A stretch of DNA of 7,878 nucleotides from CAZVXI01 sp964631295 (lineage in GTDB: Bacteria; Planctomycetota; Phycisphaerae; Phycisphaerales; SM1A02), in assembly GCA_964631295.1 (NCBI GenBank), contig CAZVXI010000150.1, positions 1-7,878 of the forward strand, given 5' to 3'. Both the position numbers and the translations under genes were made by a program. The notes under the pieces were generated by a model. It had not been told where the DNA came from. It made no database searches and saw only the letters and a program-made list of their open reading frames with translations. Below, in pieces: positions 1 through 6,765 of this stretch. Every line of letters begins with the position of its first letter. Within the stretch, counting starts at the first letter, position 1.

Positions 1-1904
1 GTGCGCTCGATGCCGAACTGTTCACCGTCGGCGTTTGCTGCCTCGAAGATACCATCGCTGAGAACGACGTAGACATCGCCGGGCTGCATTGCGATGGGCT
101 GGGGTATCTGTATCTCCATGTGCGGCCAGATGCCAAACGGCGGGGCATCCGATTCGTATGTCTGCCAAGTCTGCTCGGAAGCCCGGTACAGCAGCAGTGG
201 GCCATGCCCCGCTGAGAAGCACTGCAACTGATTTCGGCGGGCATCGAGCTTGCCGAGCCATGTGGTGATGAAGCGTCCCTCGGGCAGGTCGGCAGCCAGC
301 TGCTCGTTGAGGTGAGCTGCAATCTGATCGAGCGGCAATCCGCCGCGCGCCGCCATCCGCAGCATGGATCGAATCGCCATCGCTGACAGCGCCGGCCCGA
401 TGCCATGCCCGGTTGCGTCTGCGAGCATCAGGATGGCGTGGTGTGCGTCTTCGCTGGTCACACTCGCGCCATTGCCGTCCAGTCCGATGACGTCAAATGT
501 ATCTCCGCCTGTTTCATCAGCGGGCTTGTTCCACGCGGCGATGTCGTACCCGGCGACTTTCGGCATGTGCGCGGGCATGGTTGCCTGCTGAATCTCGCGC
601 GCAATCAGCAGATCGCGCTCGAGTTTGACAAGCGATTTGAGCGAGCCTCGCATGGTGTCGTGTGCATCTGCAAGGACTCGCATTTCCCGAAGGCTTGTCT
701 GAATCGGCGGGCCGGGATCGAAGTTGCCCGCACTGAGCCGTTCGCTGTCATGCACGAGTTGCTCGATCGGCTCGGAATAACGGCCTGCCACAAAGAGCGC
801 CCGCAGTACGGCCACGATGAGCGCGAGCCCGACGATAGATGCGATCACGATGCGCAGCATCGGCATGAAACTCTGGAGATCTGCCTCCGGCACAAGCACC
901 GCGATGTAAAGCGAACGCACATCGCTGAGCGGAAACACCATGACTTCGCCCCACCACGGATCACCATCGCTGTCGAAACGAACTGCGCCCGATTCCGACG
1001 CTCCGGCTGCGGCAGCGCCGATTGTACCCCCGAGCGCATCGAGCGCATCGCGGATCAATGGAACATCCACTTCCTCCGGTGCGCGAAGCAGGGCACGCTG
1101 CATCGCAGCTCGCGACTCGAACAATCCCTCATGCGGCAGCGCGATGAACTGACCCGTCGGGCTGAGGACGAACAGGTACCCGTTGCTGCTCACGCGGAGG
1201 GCCGACGCATACGAGTCGAGATCGCTGAGCAGTACGTCCATAGCAATCACGCGCGTCTTGCCGTCCGCCGTGCGGCGCCCGATTGACGCTGTGATGCCAG
1301 GCTGGCCCGTGGTGTGGAACTGGTACGGCTCTGTCCACTGCACGGGGGTCTGCGTCATCTCAGGGTTCGCTGCAAGCATGTCGATCGCGCCGGTGAACCA
1401 CGGCCTCTGCCGCGGGTCGTATGGCACAGTTGACTCGATCTGCACCGGCTCGGGCTGCGCGTCAGTCCACTCGTAATGGGTGGACAGAGTCCCGGCAGGT
1501 GTTGGCACGGTAATGCGATTCCGCCAGCGATTGCCAAGCCGAAGCAGCATCCACTCATGCCCGTCAGCTTCGGCGACCAACAGGGTTGACATCTGCGATC
1601 CTGTGTCCAACAGCGGCCGAAGCAACGCGTTGGTGGTTTGCAGATTCTCCTCGCGGAGGTTGATGAGCTGCGCATCATCCACCCATTGTGCAACAACCTC
1701 GATCTCCCGCGCGACTTCCTCAAAGAACAGCCGCATCTGTGCATCGGCGCGCTGCATTGAGGTATCGATGATCTGCCGCGAGAGAATCTTCGCGCTCGCC
1801 CGCGATGCGACAGCCATTGTCAGCAGGATCGCTGCTCCGAGCAATATCATCATCGCGATGACGTTGCGCAGCAAACTCTCACGGAATGTGATACTCCGGC
1901 CCAT
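1..1904 (-). CDS. dCACHE-HAMP-PP2C (SpoIIE/RsbU-type) sensor serine phosphatase, C-terminus beyond the window
   Basis: A membrane sensor whose cytoplasmic phosphatase is expected to dephosphorylate an anti-sigma-factor antagonist (STAS protein), as RsbU does. The frame is open for 634 codons from the ATG at 1904 and runs off the left edge with no stop. In order: TM1 about residues 14-34; an extracytoplasmic dCACHE domain about 40-345 with the signature PYDPRQRPWF at 161-170; TM2 about 348-373; HAMP about 374-425; a connector with EIQQATMP at 437-444; and a PP2C/SpoIIE domain from about 452. Phosphatase motifs seen are ETGGDTFDV (464-472, metal-binding Asp), LADATGHGIGPAL (494-506), SAGHGPLLLY (564-573), LSDGIFEA (615-622) and GEQFGIER (627-634). 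By family comparison only the last few dozen residues are missing. No other in-frame start exists before the upstream stop at 1941-1943. No clear Shine-Dalgarno sequence is visible, so translation may be coupled to the upstream peptidase gene, 36 bp away. The partner kinase, antagonist and sigma factor are not in view. Confidence 0.93.
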   Translation of the reverse strand, partial: MGRSITFRESLLRNVIAMMILLGAAILLTMAVASRASAKILSRQIIDTSMQRADAQMRLFFEEVAREIEVVAQWVDDAQLINLREENLQTTNALLRPLLDTGSQMSTLLVAEADGHEWMLLRLGNRWRNRITVPTPAGTLSTHYEWTDAQPEPVQIESTVPYDPRQRPWFTGAIDMLAANPEMTQTPVQWTEPYQFHTTGQPGITASIGRRTADGKTRVIAMDVLLSDLDSYASALRVSSNGYLFVLSPTGQFIALPHEGLFESRAAMQRALLRAPEEVDVPLIRDALDALGGTIGAAAAGASESGAVRFDSDGDPWWGEVMVFPLSDVRSLYIAVLVPEADLQSFMPMLRIVIASIVGLALIVAVLRALFVAGRYSEPIEQLVHDSERLSAGNFDPGPPIQTSLREMRVLADAHDTMRGSLKSLVKLERDLLIAREIQQATMPAHMPKVAGYDIAAWNKPADETGGDTFDVIGLDGNGASVTSEDAHHAILMLADATGHGIGPALSAMAIRSMLRMAARGGLPLDQIAAHLNEQLAADLPEGRFITTWLGKLDARRNQLQCFSAGHGPLLLYRASEQTWQTYESDAPPFGIWPHMEIQIPQPIAMQPGDVYVVLSDGIFEAANADGEQFGIER

Positions 1905-1940
1905 GGGCGGACATCGTAGTCGACGCGCCGCCCGACTGTG

Positions 1941-3233
1941 TTAATCGGGAACGATACGATAGGTAAATCCGGAGTTGTCTTCCAGGCGGATCCATGCGAG
2001 CCGGAGCGAGCGAGGCCGAAGATGACGCGTTTCGATCCCCGGCGGCGTCGGATTCTGCTCTTCGAGTATTTGCATCCGGCGGCTGCGCGGCGGCTTGGCA
2101 GGCGTCAGTTCGAAGACAGGCTGTTGCGTGGCGAGGTCATCCATCGGGATCGTGTACAACTCGTTCTGATTTGCCTTCCATGATGTACTCACAGCGTGGT
2201 TCGCGCGCGTGACCTGAAAGTCGATCGCGTTGAGCTGCGCCTTGAGTTGCTCGAATGTCTCAGGCGTCTCGCCGCGCAGCTTCAGTTCGAGCAGCCCTTC
2301 TGCCAGGAACTCCATCCGCTCCAGCGCTGTGACGAACGCGCTGGGCTTGGCGACCGCTGCGTATTCACGCCACTTTCGCTCGAACCCCCCAATATCTGCT
2401 GCACCGAACGCGCGAACAAACGCATCTTCGCTGCGCACTGCGTTGTTCATGAGTTTCAGGTACTGCTCGAACGCTCGCTGGTATCGGCCGTCCTCACCGT
2501 ATATCAAAAAGTGCACCATCGACCATGCCTGGTGATACTGCAGCGATGCGTCACCATTGCGCACGTTGCTGCTCCACTGCTCGCTGCTCATCGATATCAT
2601 CTGGCGGAACGGAATATACGATTTTTCCTCAATTGCATTGCGCACACGATCGAGCACACTCGGCGTGGTCTGGCCGATCACCAGTTCCTTGCCGACGAGC
2701 ACCGCCTCACCAAAGAACTCGGCGAGCCCCTCGTTGACCCAGATCGGCAGGTCGCTGCCGAACCGGCTGTACGCGAACTGATGAAATCCCTCGTGCTGGA
2801 GCACATGCTCGATTCGTCTGCGTGGGAGGTTCTCGGTCCAGAAGGCCAGTGCCGTCCCGCGCGCGGTGACGAAGAACATCCCGCCCGATCCGGCGCCGTC
2901 CACACCGTACTCAGTGCGCAGCACATGCAGGTAGTCGCGCCGCTTGGCGAAGATCAGCACGTTGAGCCGCTCAGGCGTCCGTGGCGGGAGCGAAGCAAGT
3001 CGTCGCCGATACTCGCCATACATCAGATTCAGGTGCCGCGCAAGTGAGTTGGCCTCATCGGCTGGCAGATCTGTCGCGATGAGATACGCGCCGACCCGCT
3101 CGACCTGCGCGCGGTCCTTCCATGGCAACTGCGCCTGTCGCTGCTGGGCGTGCGTCGCCACGCCGGGGACCAGCATCGCTGCCAGGACCGTGAACAGTGC
3201 AAGGATCAATCGATGGCTGGGACGTGTGTGCAT
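1941..3233 (-). CDS. Exported DUF1570-like zinc metallopeptidase (HEGFH), 430 aa
   Basis: A predicted secreted zinc-dependent peptidase; substrate unknown. The chosen ATG at 3233 gives a clean signal peptide: basic start MHTRPSHR, hydrophobic core about 9-26, likely cleavage near ATHAQ (26-30). A GGAG sits 5 nt upstream. The ATG at 3296 would add 21 residues in front of the signal peptide and is less likely. HEGFH at 147-151 is a gluzincin-type HExxH motif with two zinc-ligand histidines and the catalytic Glu148. IWVNEGLAEFF at 164-174 supplies the probable third ligand (Glu168, or Glu172). This pairing with the NEGLAE segment is typical of peptidase-MA-like/DUF1570 proteins, which I know mainly from planctomycetes. 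The region about 210-300, with aromatic and helical segments, looks like the rest of the catalytic fold. The C-terminal about 120 residues are rich in Lys, Arg and Pro and I do not recognise them. It is the first gene of an apparent operon with the sensor phosphatase. The fold assignment is firm; the function beyond peptidase is not known. Confidence 0.86.
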   Translation of the reverse strand: MHTRPSHRLILALFTVLAAMLVPGVATHAQQRQAQLPWKDRAQVERVGAYLIATDLPADEANSLARHLNLMYGEYRRRLASLPPRTPERLNVLIFAKRRDYLHVLRTEYGVDGAGSGGMFFVTARGTALAFWTENLPRRRIEHVLQHEGFHQFAYSRFGSDLPIWVNEGLAEFFGEAVLVGKELVIGQTTPSVLDRVRNAIEEKSYIPFRQMISMSSEQWSSNVRNGDASLQYHQAWSMVHFLIYGEDGRYQRAFEQYLKLMNNAVRSEDAFVRAFGAADIGGFERKWREYAAVAKPSAFVTALERMEFLAEGLLELKLRGETPETFEQLKAQLNAIDFQVTRANHAVSTSWKANQNELYTIPMDDLATQQPVFELTPAKPPRSRRMQILEEQNPTPPGIETRHLRPRSLRLAWIRLEDNSGFTYRIVPD

Positions 3234-3238
3234 GCATG

Positions 3239-3242
3239 CTCC
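3239..3242 (-). promoter_or_regulatory. Shine-Dalgarno GGAG that fixes the peptidase start
   Basis: On the minus strand GGAG lies 5 nt before the ATG at 3233. It is the reason to prefer this start over the in-frame ATG at 3296. The start chosen here also puts the signal peptide at the very N-terminus. Confidence 0.6.
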
Positions 3243-3258
3243 GGAGATGGTGAAACTG

Positions 3259-3287
3259 ATTGTAACCCTGCTCTTGGTGAGTACGAA
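3259..3287 (-). promoter_or_regulatory. Candidate sigma70-type promoter for the peptidase/phosphatase operon
   Basis: The minus strand has TACAAT (3264-3259), a five-of-six match to the -10 consensus. It is preceded at 17 bp spacing by a poor -35, TTCGTA (3287-3282). Transcription would start near 3252, giving a leader of about 19 nt that includes the GGAG ribosome site. The -10 is good and well placed but the -35 is weak, so this is only a candidate. Confidence 0.3.
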
Positions 3288-3294
3288 CCGGTTC
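3285..3294. repeat. 10-bp perfect palindrome GAACCGGTTC
   Basis: A perfect palindrome whose left end overlaps the candidate -35 of the minus-strand promoter (3282-3287), which is where an operator could act. No known regulator is assigned. Confidence 0.45.
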
Positions 3295-3324
3295 AATCTC
3301 TACCCTTGGGCTCGCGAGTGCGCA

Positions 3325-3336
3325 ATGCGCGCGCAT
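3325..3336. repeat. 12-bp perfect palindrome ATGCGCGCGCAT
   Basis: The sequence reads identically on both strands. It lies about 90 bp upstream of the peptidase start and close to two shorter palindromes, GAACCGGTTC at 3285-3294 and CTCGCGAG at 3311-3318. A dimeric regulator could bind here, but GC-rich DNA also gives such palindromes by chance. Confidence 0.5.
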
Positions 3337-3354
3337 CGACGGTCGCTGTCGGGC

Positions 3355-3385
3355 CTGACGGGCGATGCCTTCACTTAACTACAAT
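3355..3385 (+). promoter_or_regulatory. Weak candidate promoter facing the tolC-like gene
   Basis: TACAAT (3380-3385) is a good -10 match. The best -35, CTGACG (3355-3360), lies 19 bp upstream, longer than the preferred 17. If real, the transcript would begin near 3392 and have a leader of about 360 nt containing the hairpins at 3407-3494. A promoter closer to 3752 cannot be excluded. Confidence 0.2.
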
Positions 3386-3405
3386 GCTGGCAGACGGTTA
3401 GAAAT

Positions 3406-3429
3406 CGCAGAAAACTGCGGTTTTTCTGC
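3406..3429 (+). terminator. Terminator- or attenuator-like hairpin with T tract
   Basis: Two alternative pairings overlap. CGCAG (3406-3410) and CTGCG (3415-3419) can pair around an AAAA loop and are followed directly by G and five T (3421-3425), the layout of a small rho-independent terminator. Alternatively GCAGAAAA (3407-3414) pairs perfectly with TTTTCTGC (3422-3429) around a 7-nt loop. No gene on the plus strand ends just upstream. If transcribed, it would therefore act inside the leader of the tolC-like gene. The first stem has only 5 bp, so the terminator call is weak. Confidence 0.3.
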
Positions 3430-3435
3430 CGCGAC

Positions 3436-3494
3436 AGCCCGTGGCGCGGGCTCGATCGCGCGCCGATTCGCCCATCTTGCCAGTTCAATCGGCG
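3436..3494 (+). repeat. Two further inverted repeats in the possible leader
   Basis: AGCCCG (3436-3441) pairs with CGGGCT (3447-3452) around a 5-nt loop. CGCCGATT (3461-3468) pairs perfectly with AATCGGCG (3487-3494) across 18 nt. Both follow directly after the hairpin at 3407-3429. They could be RNA structure or protein-binding sites; the sequence alone does not tell. Confidence 0.4.
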
Positions 3495-3652
3495 GCGGTG
3501 CTTCGCCAGCCCACGTGCCGTGATACGGCCGTGCAGCACAGCGCACTCAACATGGAGAGTCGTTTCTGGTGTCTCCGACGAGTGCATCCGCAGTCTGGTT
3601 GCTGCCTTGTTCCGTGGCGGGACGCGCGGGTTTGGAAAGAGAAAGCCGAGCA

Positions 3653-3684
3653 GACGCGTGAACCGCGGCCTCACCACACGCGTC
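3653..3684. repeat. 8-bp inverted repeat GACGCGTG-N16-CACGCGTC
   Basis: The two arms are perfect complements and are separated by 16 nt that include a central CCGCGG palindrome. The repeat ends 67 bp before the start of the tolC-like gene, so it lies in the expected operator/leader zone. No regulator is identified. Confidence 0.4.
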
Positions 3685-3751
3685 GACCTGTTGTGACGCG
3701 AACAAAGCCCTCGCATTGGCCGCATCACCGCAGTCGGAGTACCCTTTCGCC

Positions 3752-5608
3752 ATGGCATCGACGCCCCCAAACGCCCGAAGCTCTGCGTGCCGCCTGATTC
3801 TGGCTGTTGCGATGTCGGCACTGCTTGTCGCCGGCTGCCAGACTCCGTTCAACAGCCACGATGATGGACGCGCCTTCCAACGGTCGATCGACGCAGCAGT
3901 CGATCGCGAGATCAGCGCTCTTGCCGACGCGAATGTGGATGAGCCGCTGGCACTCAGCCGCGTCCCGAATCCGGTCGAAGAAGCGCTCTCGGCTCGGCGT
4001 GAAGAGCTCGAGAAGATCGGCCCCTACGACCGGGCTCAACACGATGCTTTTGACATCGGTCCCGGCTTGCTCGGCAGCAATGGGACTAATGGGACCGTTT
4101 CGCTCGCACTGGACGAAGCAGTCGCGACTGCTGTCCGCAACAACTTCGGTGTGCGCAACGCAAGGCTCGGTCCGGCGATCAGTGAAGCTGACCGCATCGT
4201 TGCAGAAGCGGCCTTCGACTACGTGCTGTTCGGTTCCGCGCAGTTCACGAAGACTGATCAACCCAGCACCGTGCCTGTTATCGGCGGCATTCCGATCGGC
4301 ACGCCTTTCACAGCATCCGAGGCATGGCGGTTTGAAACCGGAGTTCGCAGAAGGATCGCGAGCACGGGCGGCGAAGTGTCGCTGTCGACCGACGTCAACC
4401 GCTTCGTCAACCGCGCGCCGGGGATTTCCTTTTCACCGGATCCGGCGATCACCTCTGCGGTGCGCCTGCGACTCACACAACCACTGTTGCGCGGCTTTGG
4501 TTCGGACGTCAACCGCGCGGAGATTCGCATTGCAGTCAACGCGCAGGGCCGTGCCGTGGAAGTGCTGCGATCAGACCTTCTGACGACCATCGCCGAGGCT
4601 GAACAGGCCTACTGGAATCTCGTCTTTGCGTGGGAAGACGTGGCAATTCAGCAGTGGCTGGTGGACCTGGGCACCGAGGTGCGTCAGATCGTGAAAGGCC
4701 GCCAGGGGCTTGACGCAAACACAGCAGAACTTGCCGACGCGATCGCAACCGTGGAAACACGCAAGGCAAACGTGATTCGCGCACGTCGGACGCTTCGCGC
4801 AGCATCGGATGCACTCAAGGTCATCCTGAACGATCCTGAACTGAATGTCGCAAGCGAGGCGGTCATCCAGCCGTCGGACAATCCACCGGGGTCGCCGATC
4901 GACTATTCGCTGCGCGACGCGATCACCACGGCCATGATGCATCGGCCCGAGATCCGGCAGGCGATTCTCAACATCGAAGATGCGGGCATCCGCCAGATAC
5001 TTGCAGACAACGCACGTCTGCCGCTGCTGAATCTTTCCGCGGAGATGGCGTATTTCGGCCTCGACGATGAAGTGGACAACTCATTCGGCGACCTGAACGA
5101 AGGTCAGTTCATCGACTACATTGTTGGCATCAACTTCGAGCAGGCCATCGGCAATCGGGCAGCAGACGCAGCGTATCGGCAGTCGCGGCTGCAGCGCTCG
5201 CAATCGCTCATCGCGTATCGGCAGGCCGTCCAGAACGTGATCCTCGATGTGAAGAACGCGCTGCGCGATGTGGTGACGAACTACGAGTTGATCGGTGCCA
5301 CGCGCTCATCGCGCATTGCGCAGGCGGAGAACCTCCGGCAGCTGCGCATCCGAGGCGTTACCACGGACGACTTGAACCCTGCGTTTCTTGATCTGCGTTT
5401 CCGCCAGCAGGAATCGCTCGCCGCAGCGAGGCAGCAGGAACTGCAGGCGCAGGTGAACTTCGATCAATCGCTGGCGTCGCTGTACCGCGCGATTGGAGTT
5501 TCGCTCGACATGCGTGGCATCAACGTGGACATCACGGAGATACAGGAAGCTGACACCCTCGTGAACGAAGCACTTGACTGGCCAGCGAGGAACGCGGGCG
5601 ATGGCTGA
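3752..5608 (+). CDS. TolC-family outer-membrane efflux lipoprotein, 618 aa
   Basis: An outer-membrane channel protein (OEP family) expected to trimerise and form the exit duct of a tripartite efflux or type I secretion system. The ATG at 3752 puts a lipoprotein signal at the N-terminus: hydrophobic 15-27, lipobox LVAGC with Cys29, and Gln30 at +2, which favours the outer membrane. A GGAG lies 12 nt upstream. An in-frame TTG at 3716 would add 12 residues and is unlikely. Two OEP repeats are seen. The first has LALDEAVATAVRNNFGV (118-134), FDYVLFGSAQF (155-165), LRLTQPLLRGFG (239-250) and EAEQAYWNLVFAWEDVA (282-298). The second has LRDAITTAMMHRPEI (387-401), LPLLNLSAEMAYFGL (423-437) and VGINFEQAIGNRAADA (458-473). 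Long heptad-rich helices at about 265-355 and 470-580 form the periplasmic tunnel. It is longer than E. coli TolC (about 470 aa mature-type length), largely because of a linker at 30-115. No adaptor or pump gene is adjacent. Confidence 0.95.
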   Translation: MASTPPNARSSACRLILAVAMSALLVAGCQTPFNSHDDGRAFQRSIDAAVDREISALADANVDEPLALSRVPNPVEEALSARREELEKIGPYDRAQHDAFDIGPGLLGSNGTNGTVSLALDEAVATAVRNNFGVRNARLGPAISEADRIVAEAAFDYVLFGSAQFTKTDQPSTVPVIGGIPIGTPFTASEAWRFETGVRRRIASTGGEVSLSTDVNRFVNRAPGISFSPDPAITSAVRLRLTQPLLRGFGSDVNRAEIRIAVNAQGRAVEVLRSDLLTTIAEAEQAYWNLVFAWEDVAIQQWLVDLGTEVRQIVKGRQGLDANTAELADAIATVETRKANVIRARRTLRAASDALKVILNDPELNVASEAVIQPSDNPPGSPIDYSLRDAITTAMMHRPEIRQAILNIEDAGIRQILADNARLPLLNLSAEMAYFGLDDEVDNSFGDLNEGQFIDYIVGINFEQAIGNRAADAAYRQSRLQRSQSLIAYRQAVQNVILDVKNALRDVVTNYELIGATRSSRIAQAENLRQLRIRGVTTDDLNPAFLDLRFRQQESLAAARQQELQAQVNFDQSLASLYRAIGVSLDMRGINVDITEIQEADTLVNEALDWPARNAGDG

Positions 5609-5629
5609 TCATCATCGCAATGCAACACG

Positions 5630-6631
5630 ATGAATGTTCGCATCGTTGAACCGAACCAGGCGCAGATTCGGGACGCGGCAGAACGCCTGCGCGCGGGCGG
5701 TGTCGTCGCGTTCCCCACTGAAACAGTGTACGGGCTTGGCTGCGCAACCTTTTCGTTCGCCGCGATTGAACTGGTGTATGAACTCAAGGGGCGGCCGCGC
5801 GATAATCCGCTGATCGCGCATGTGCCTGATGCCGATGTGGCCCGCTCGCTGGCGCAGCACTGGAATCCAACCGCTGCGGCGCTGTGCCATGCGTTCTGGC
5901 CCGGCGCGCTGACGCTTGTTGTGCAGCGATCACCGCGAGTGCCGCCACAGGCATCGGCCGGCCGCGCGACGCTGGCAGTCCGGTGCCCCGCTCATCCGGT
6001 CGCGCAACGATTGCTCACAGCATTCGGCGAGCCGATCAGCGCGCCGTCCGCCAATCGCTCGGGTCATATCTCCGCGACAACAGCCCAGCATGCTGTCAAT
6101 GACTTTACAGACGTGTCTGTGCATGGGATGGACGAGCTGATGGTGATCGATGGTGGCCCGACGGCGATGGGCATCGAATCAACGGTGATCGATGTCACAA
6201 CCGAGCCGCCTCGCATCCTCCGGCCTGGCAGCATCACCGCCGACCAGATCGAACGCGTTCTCGTCGGGCCGGTACAAGCGAGCCCGATCGCGGCTCAGGA
6301 CGCCAGCCCCGGCACGGCCGAGCGTCATTACGCGCCTTCGATGCCAGCCGTGCTGATCGGCCCGAATCTGATTGAGCACGGCACGCCCCTGCCCGCCGCG
6401 ATCGCTAAAGGTGCCCGCATCGCGGTTTTGAGCCATTCGCGGCCGAGCGGCACGTGGGCAGATGCATGGATCGCCATGCCGCCGGACCCGGAGCGATACG
6501 CTGCCCGGTTATATGATGTGCTTCGCACCGCTGAGGCGATGGATATCGATGCCATTGCAATCGAATCGCCGCCGACTGATGATCCCGCATGGGCGGCGAT
6601 TCTGGATCGGCTCCGCCGCGCGACGGCATGA
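5630..6631 (+). CDS. sua5: L-threonylcarbamoyladenylate synthase, long Sua5 form, 333 aa
   Basis: A cytoplasmic enzyme that makes threonylcarbamoyl-AMP from threonine, bicarbonate and ATP. The Tsa complex uses this product to form t6A37 on tRNAs that read ANN codons. The YrdC-like catalytic domain covers about 10-205: PTETVYGLG (29-37), KGRPRDNPLIAHV (53-65, with the K-x-R motif at Lys53 and Arg55), FWPGALTLV (89-97), SAPSANRSGHIS (137-148), GIESTVIDV (181-189) and ILRPGSIT (196-203). The linker motif SPGTAERHYAP (226-236) and the C-terminal Rossmann-like Sua5 domain (about 238-333) mark the long Sua5 form, not the short TsaC/YrdC form. All the motifs I would expect are present. The ATG at 5630 lacks a clear Shine-Dalgarno sequence. 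It begins 21 bp after the tolC-like stop, so co-transcription is likely, although the two functions look unrelated. Confidence 0.97.
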   Translation: MNVRIVEPNQAQIRDAAERLRAGGVVAFPTETVYGLGCATFSFAAIELVYELKGRPRDNPLIAHVPDADVARSLAQHWNPTAAALCHAFWPGALTLVVQRSPRVPPQASAGRATLAVRCPAHPVAQRLLTAFGEPISAPSANRSGHISATTAQHAVNDFTDVSVHGMDELMVIDGGPTAMGIESTVIDVTTEPPRILRPGSITADQIERVLVGPVQASPIAAQDASPGTAERHYAPSMPAVLIGPNLIEHGTPLPAAIAKGARIAVLSHSRPSGTWADAWIAMPPDPERYAARLYDVLRTAEAMDIDAIAIESPPTDDPAWAAILDRLRRATA

Positions 6632-6765
6632 TCTTCGTTCGTGTGCATCGATTGTCGATTGGTTGTTATTTTATCGATTCGGCAGTCTTCTTGAGTTTTC
6701 CGCTGGCCAAATCGTGCAGCGGCGCTCAGAATGCTCCTGACTCATGGAAGACACGGAGGTTCACC
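6632..6765. other. 134-bp intergenic gap before the SH3-like gene
   Basis: An AT-rich patch (about 6652-6680) stands out from its GC-rich surroundings and may hold the promoter of the downstream gene. No -35/-10 pair with proper spacing is visible. ATCGATT occurs twice (6647-6653 and 6673-6679). No strong terminator hairpin follows the sua5 stop. Confidence 0.5.
6755..6760 (+). promoter_or_regulatory. Strong Shine-Dalgarno GGAGGT for the SH3-like gene
   Basis: GGAGGT lies 5 nt before the ATG at 6766. It is the best ribosome site in the window and fixes this start, although the N-terminus it gives is unusually long before the hydrophobic segment. Confidence 0.8.

Larger units (their letters stand above)
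3234..3751. other. 518-bp divergent intergenic region without a convincing gene
   Basis: The region separates the minus-strand peptidase operon from the plus-strand tolC-like gene. Open frames here have no recognisable domain, no signal and no ribosome site, and they run into the flanking genes in the wrong frame. It holds candidate divergent promoters, a terminator-like hairpin, four perfect palindromes on the peptidase side (3230-3239, 3285-3294, 3311-3318, 3325-3336) and four inverted repeats on the efflux side (3407-3429, 3436-3452, 3461-3494, 3653-3684). The stretch from 3500 to 3650 shows nothing I can name. Confidence 0.7.

Noticed and set aside
405..1286. A 293-codon open frame on the plus strand opposite the sensor phosphatase
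   Set aside because: It lies entirely antisense to a gene with clear dCACHE, HAMP and PP2C motifs. Its product is rich in Arg, His and Cys with no domain, which is what antisense frames of GC-rich genes look like.
2196..3047. A 283-codon open frame on the plus strand opposite the metallopeptidase
   Set aside because: It is antisense to the HEGFH peptidase, has no recognisable motif and no ribosome site, and is explained by codon bias of the true gene.
3441..3797. A 118-codon plus-strand frame just before the tolC-like gene
   Set aside because: It runs into the tolC-like gene in another frame and would overlap its signal peptide. It has no domain, and its Trp/Arg/His-rich product looks random.
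3375..3821. A 148-codon minus-strand frame in the divergent intergenic region
   Set aside because: It overlaps the start of the tolC-like gene on the opposite strand. Its composition (Arg/Pro/Ser-rich, no hydrophobic core or motif) does not look like a real protein.
3807..4583. A 258-codon plus-strand frame within the tolC-like gene
   Set aside because: It is a second frame inside a well-supported OEP gene; its Ser/Arg/Cys-rich product has no motif.
6704..6718. A sigma54-like -24/-12 element (TGGCC then TGCA) before the SH3-like gene
   Set aside because: The spacing between the GG and GC is 9 nt, whereas sigma54 promoters need 10, and the flanking bases match poorly.
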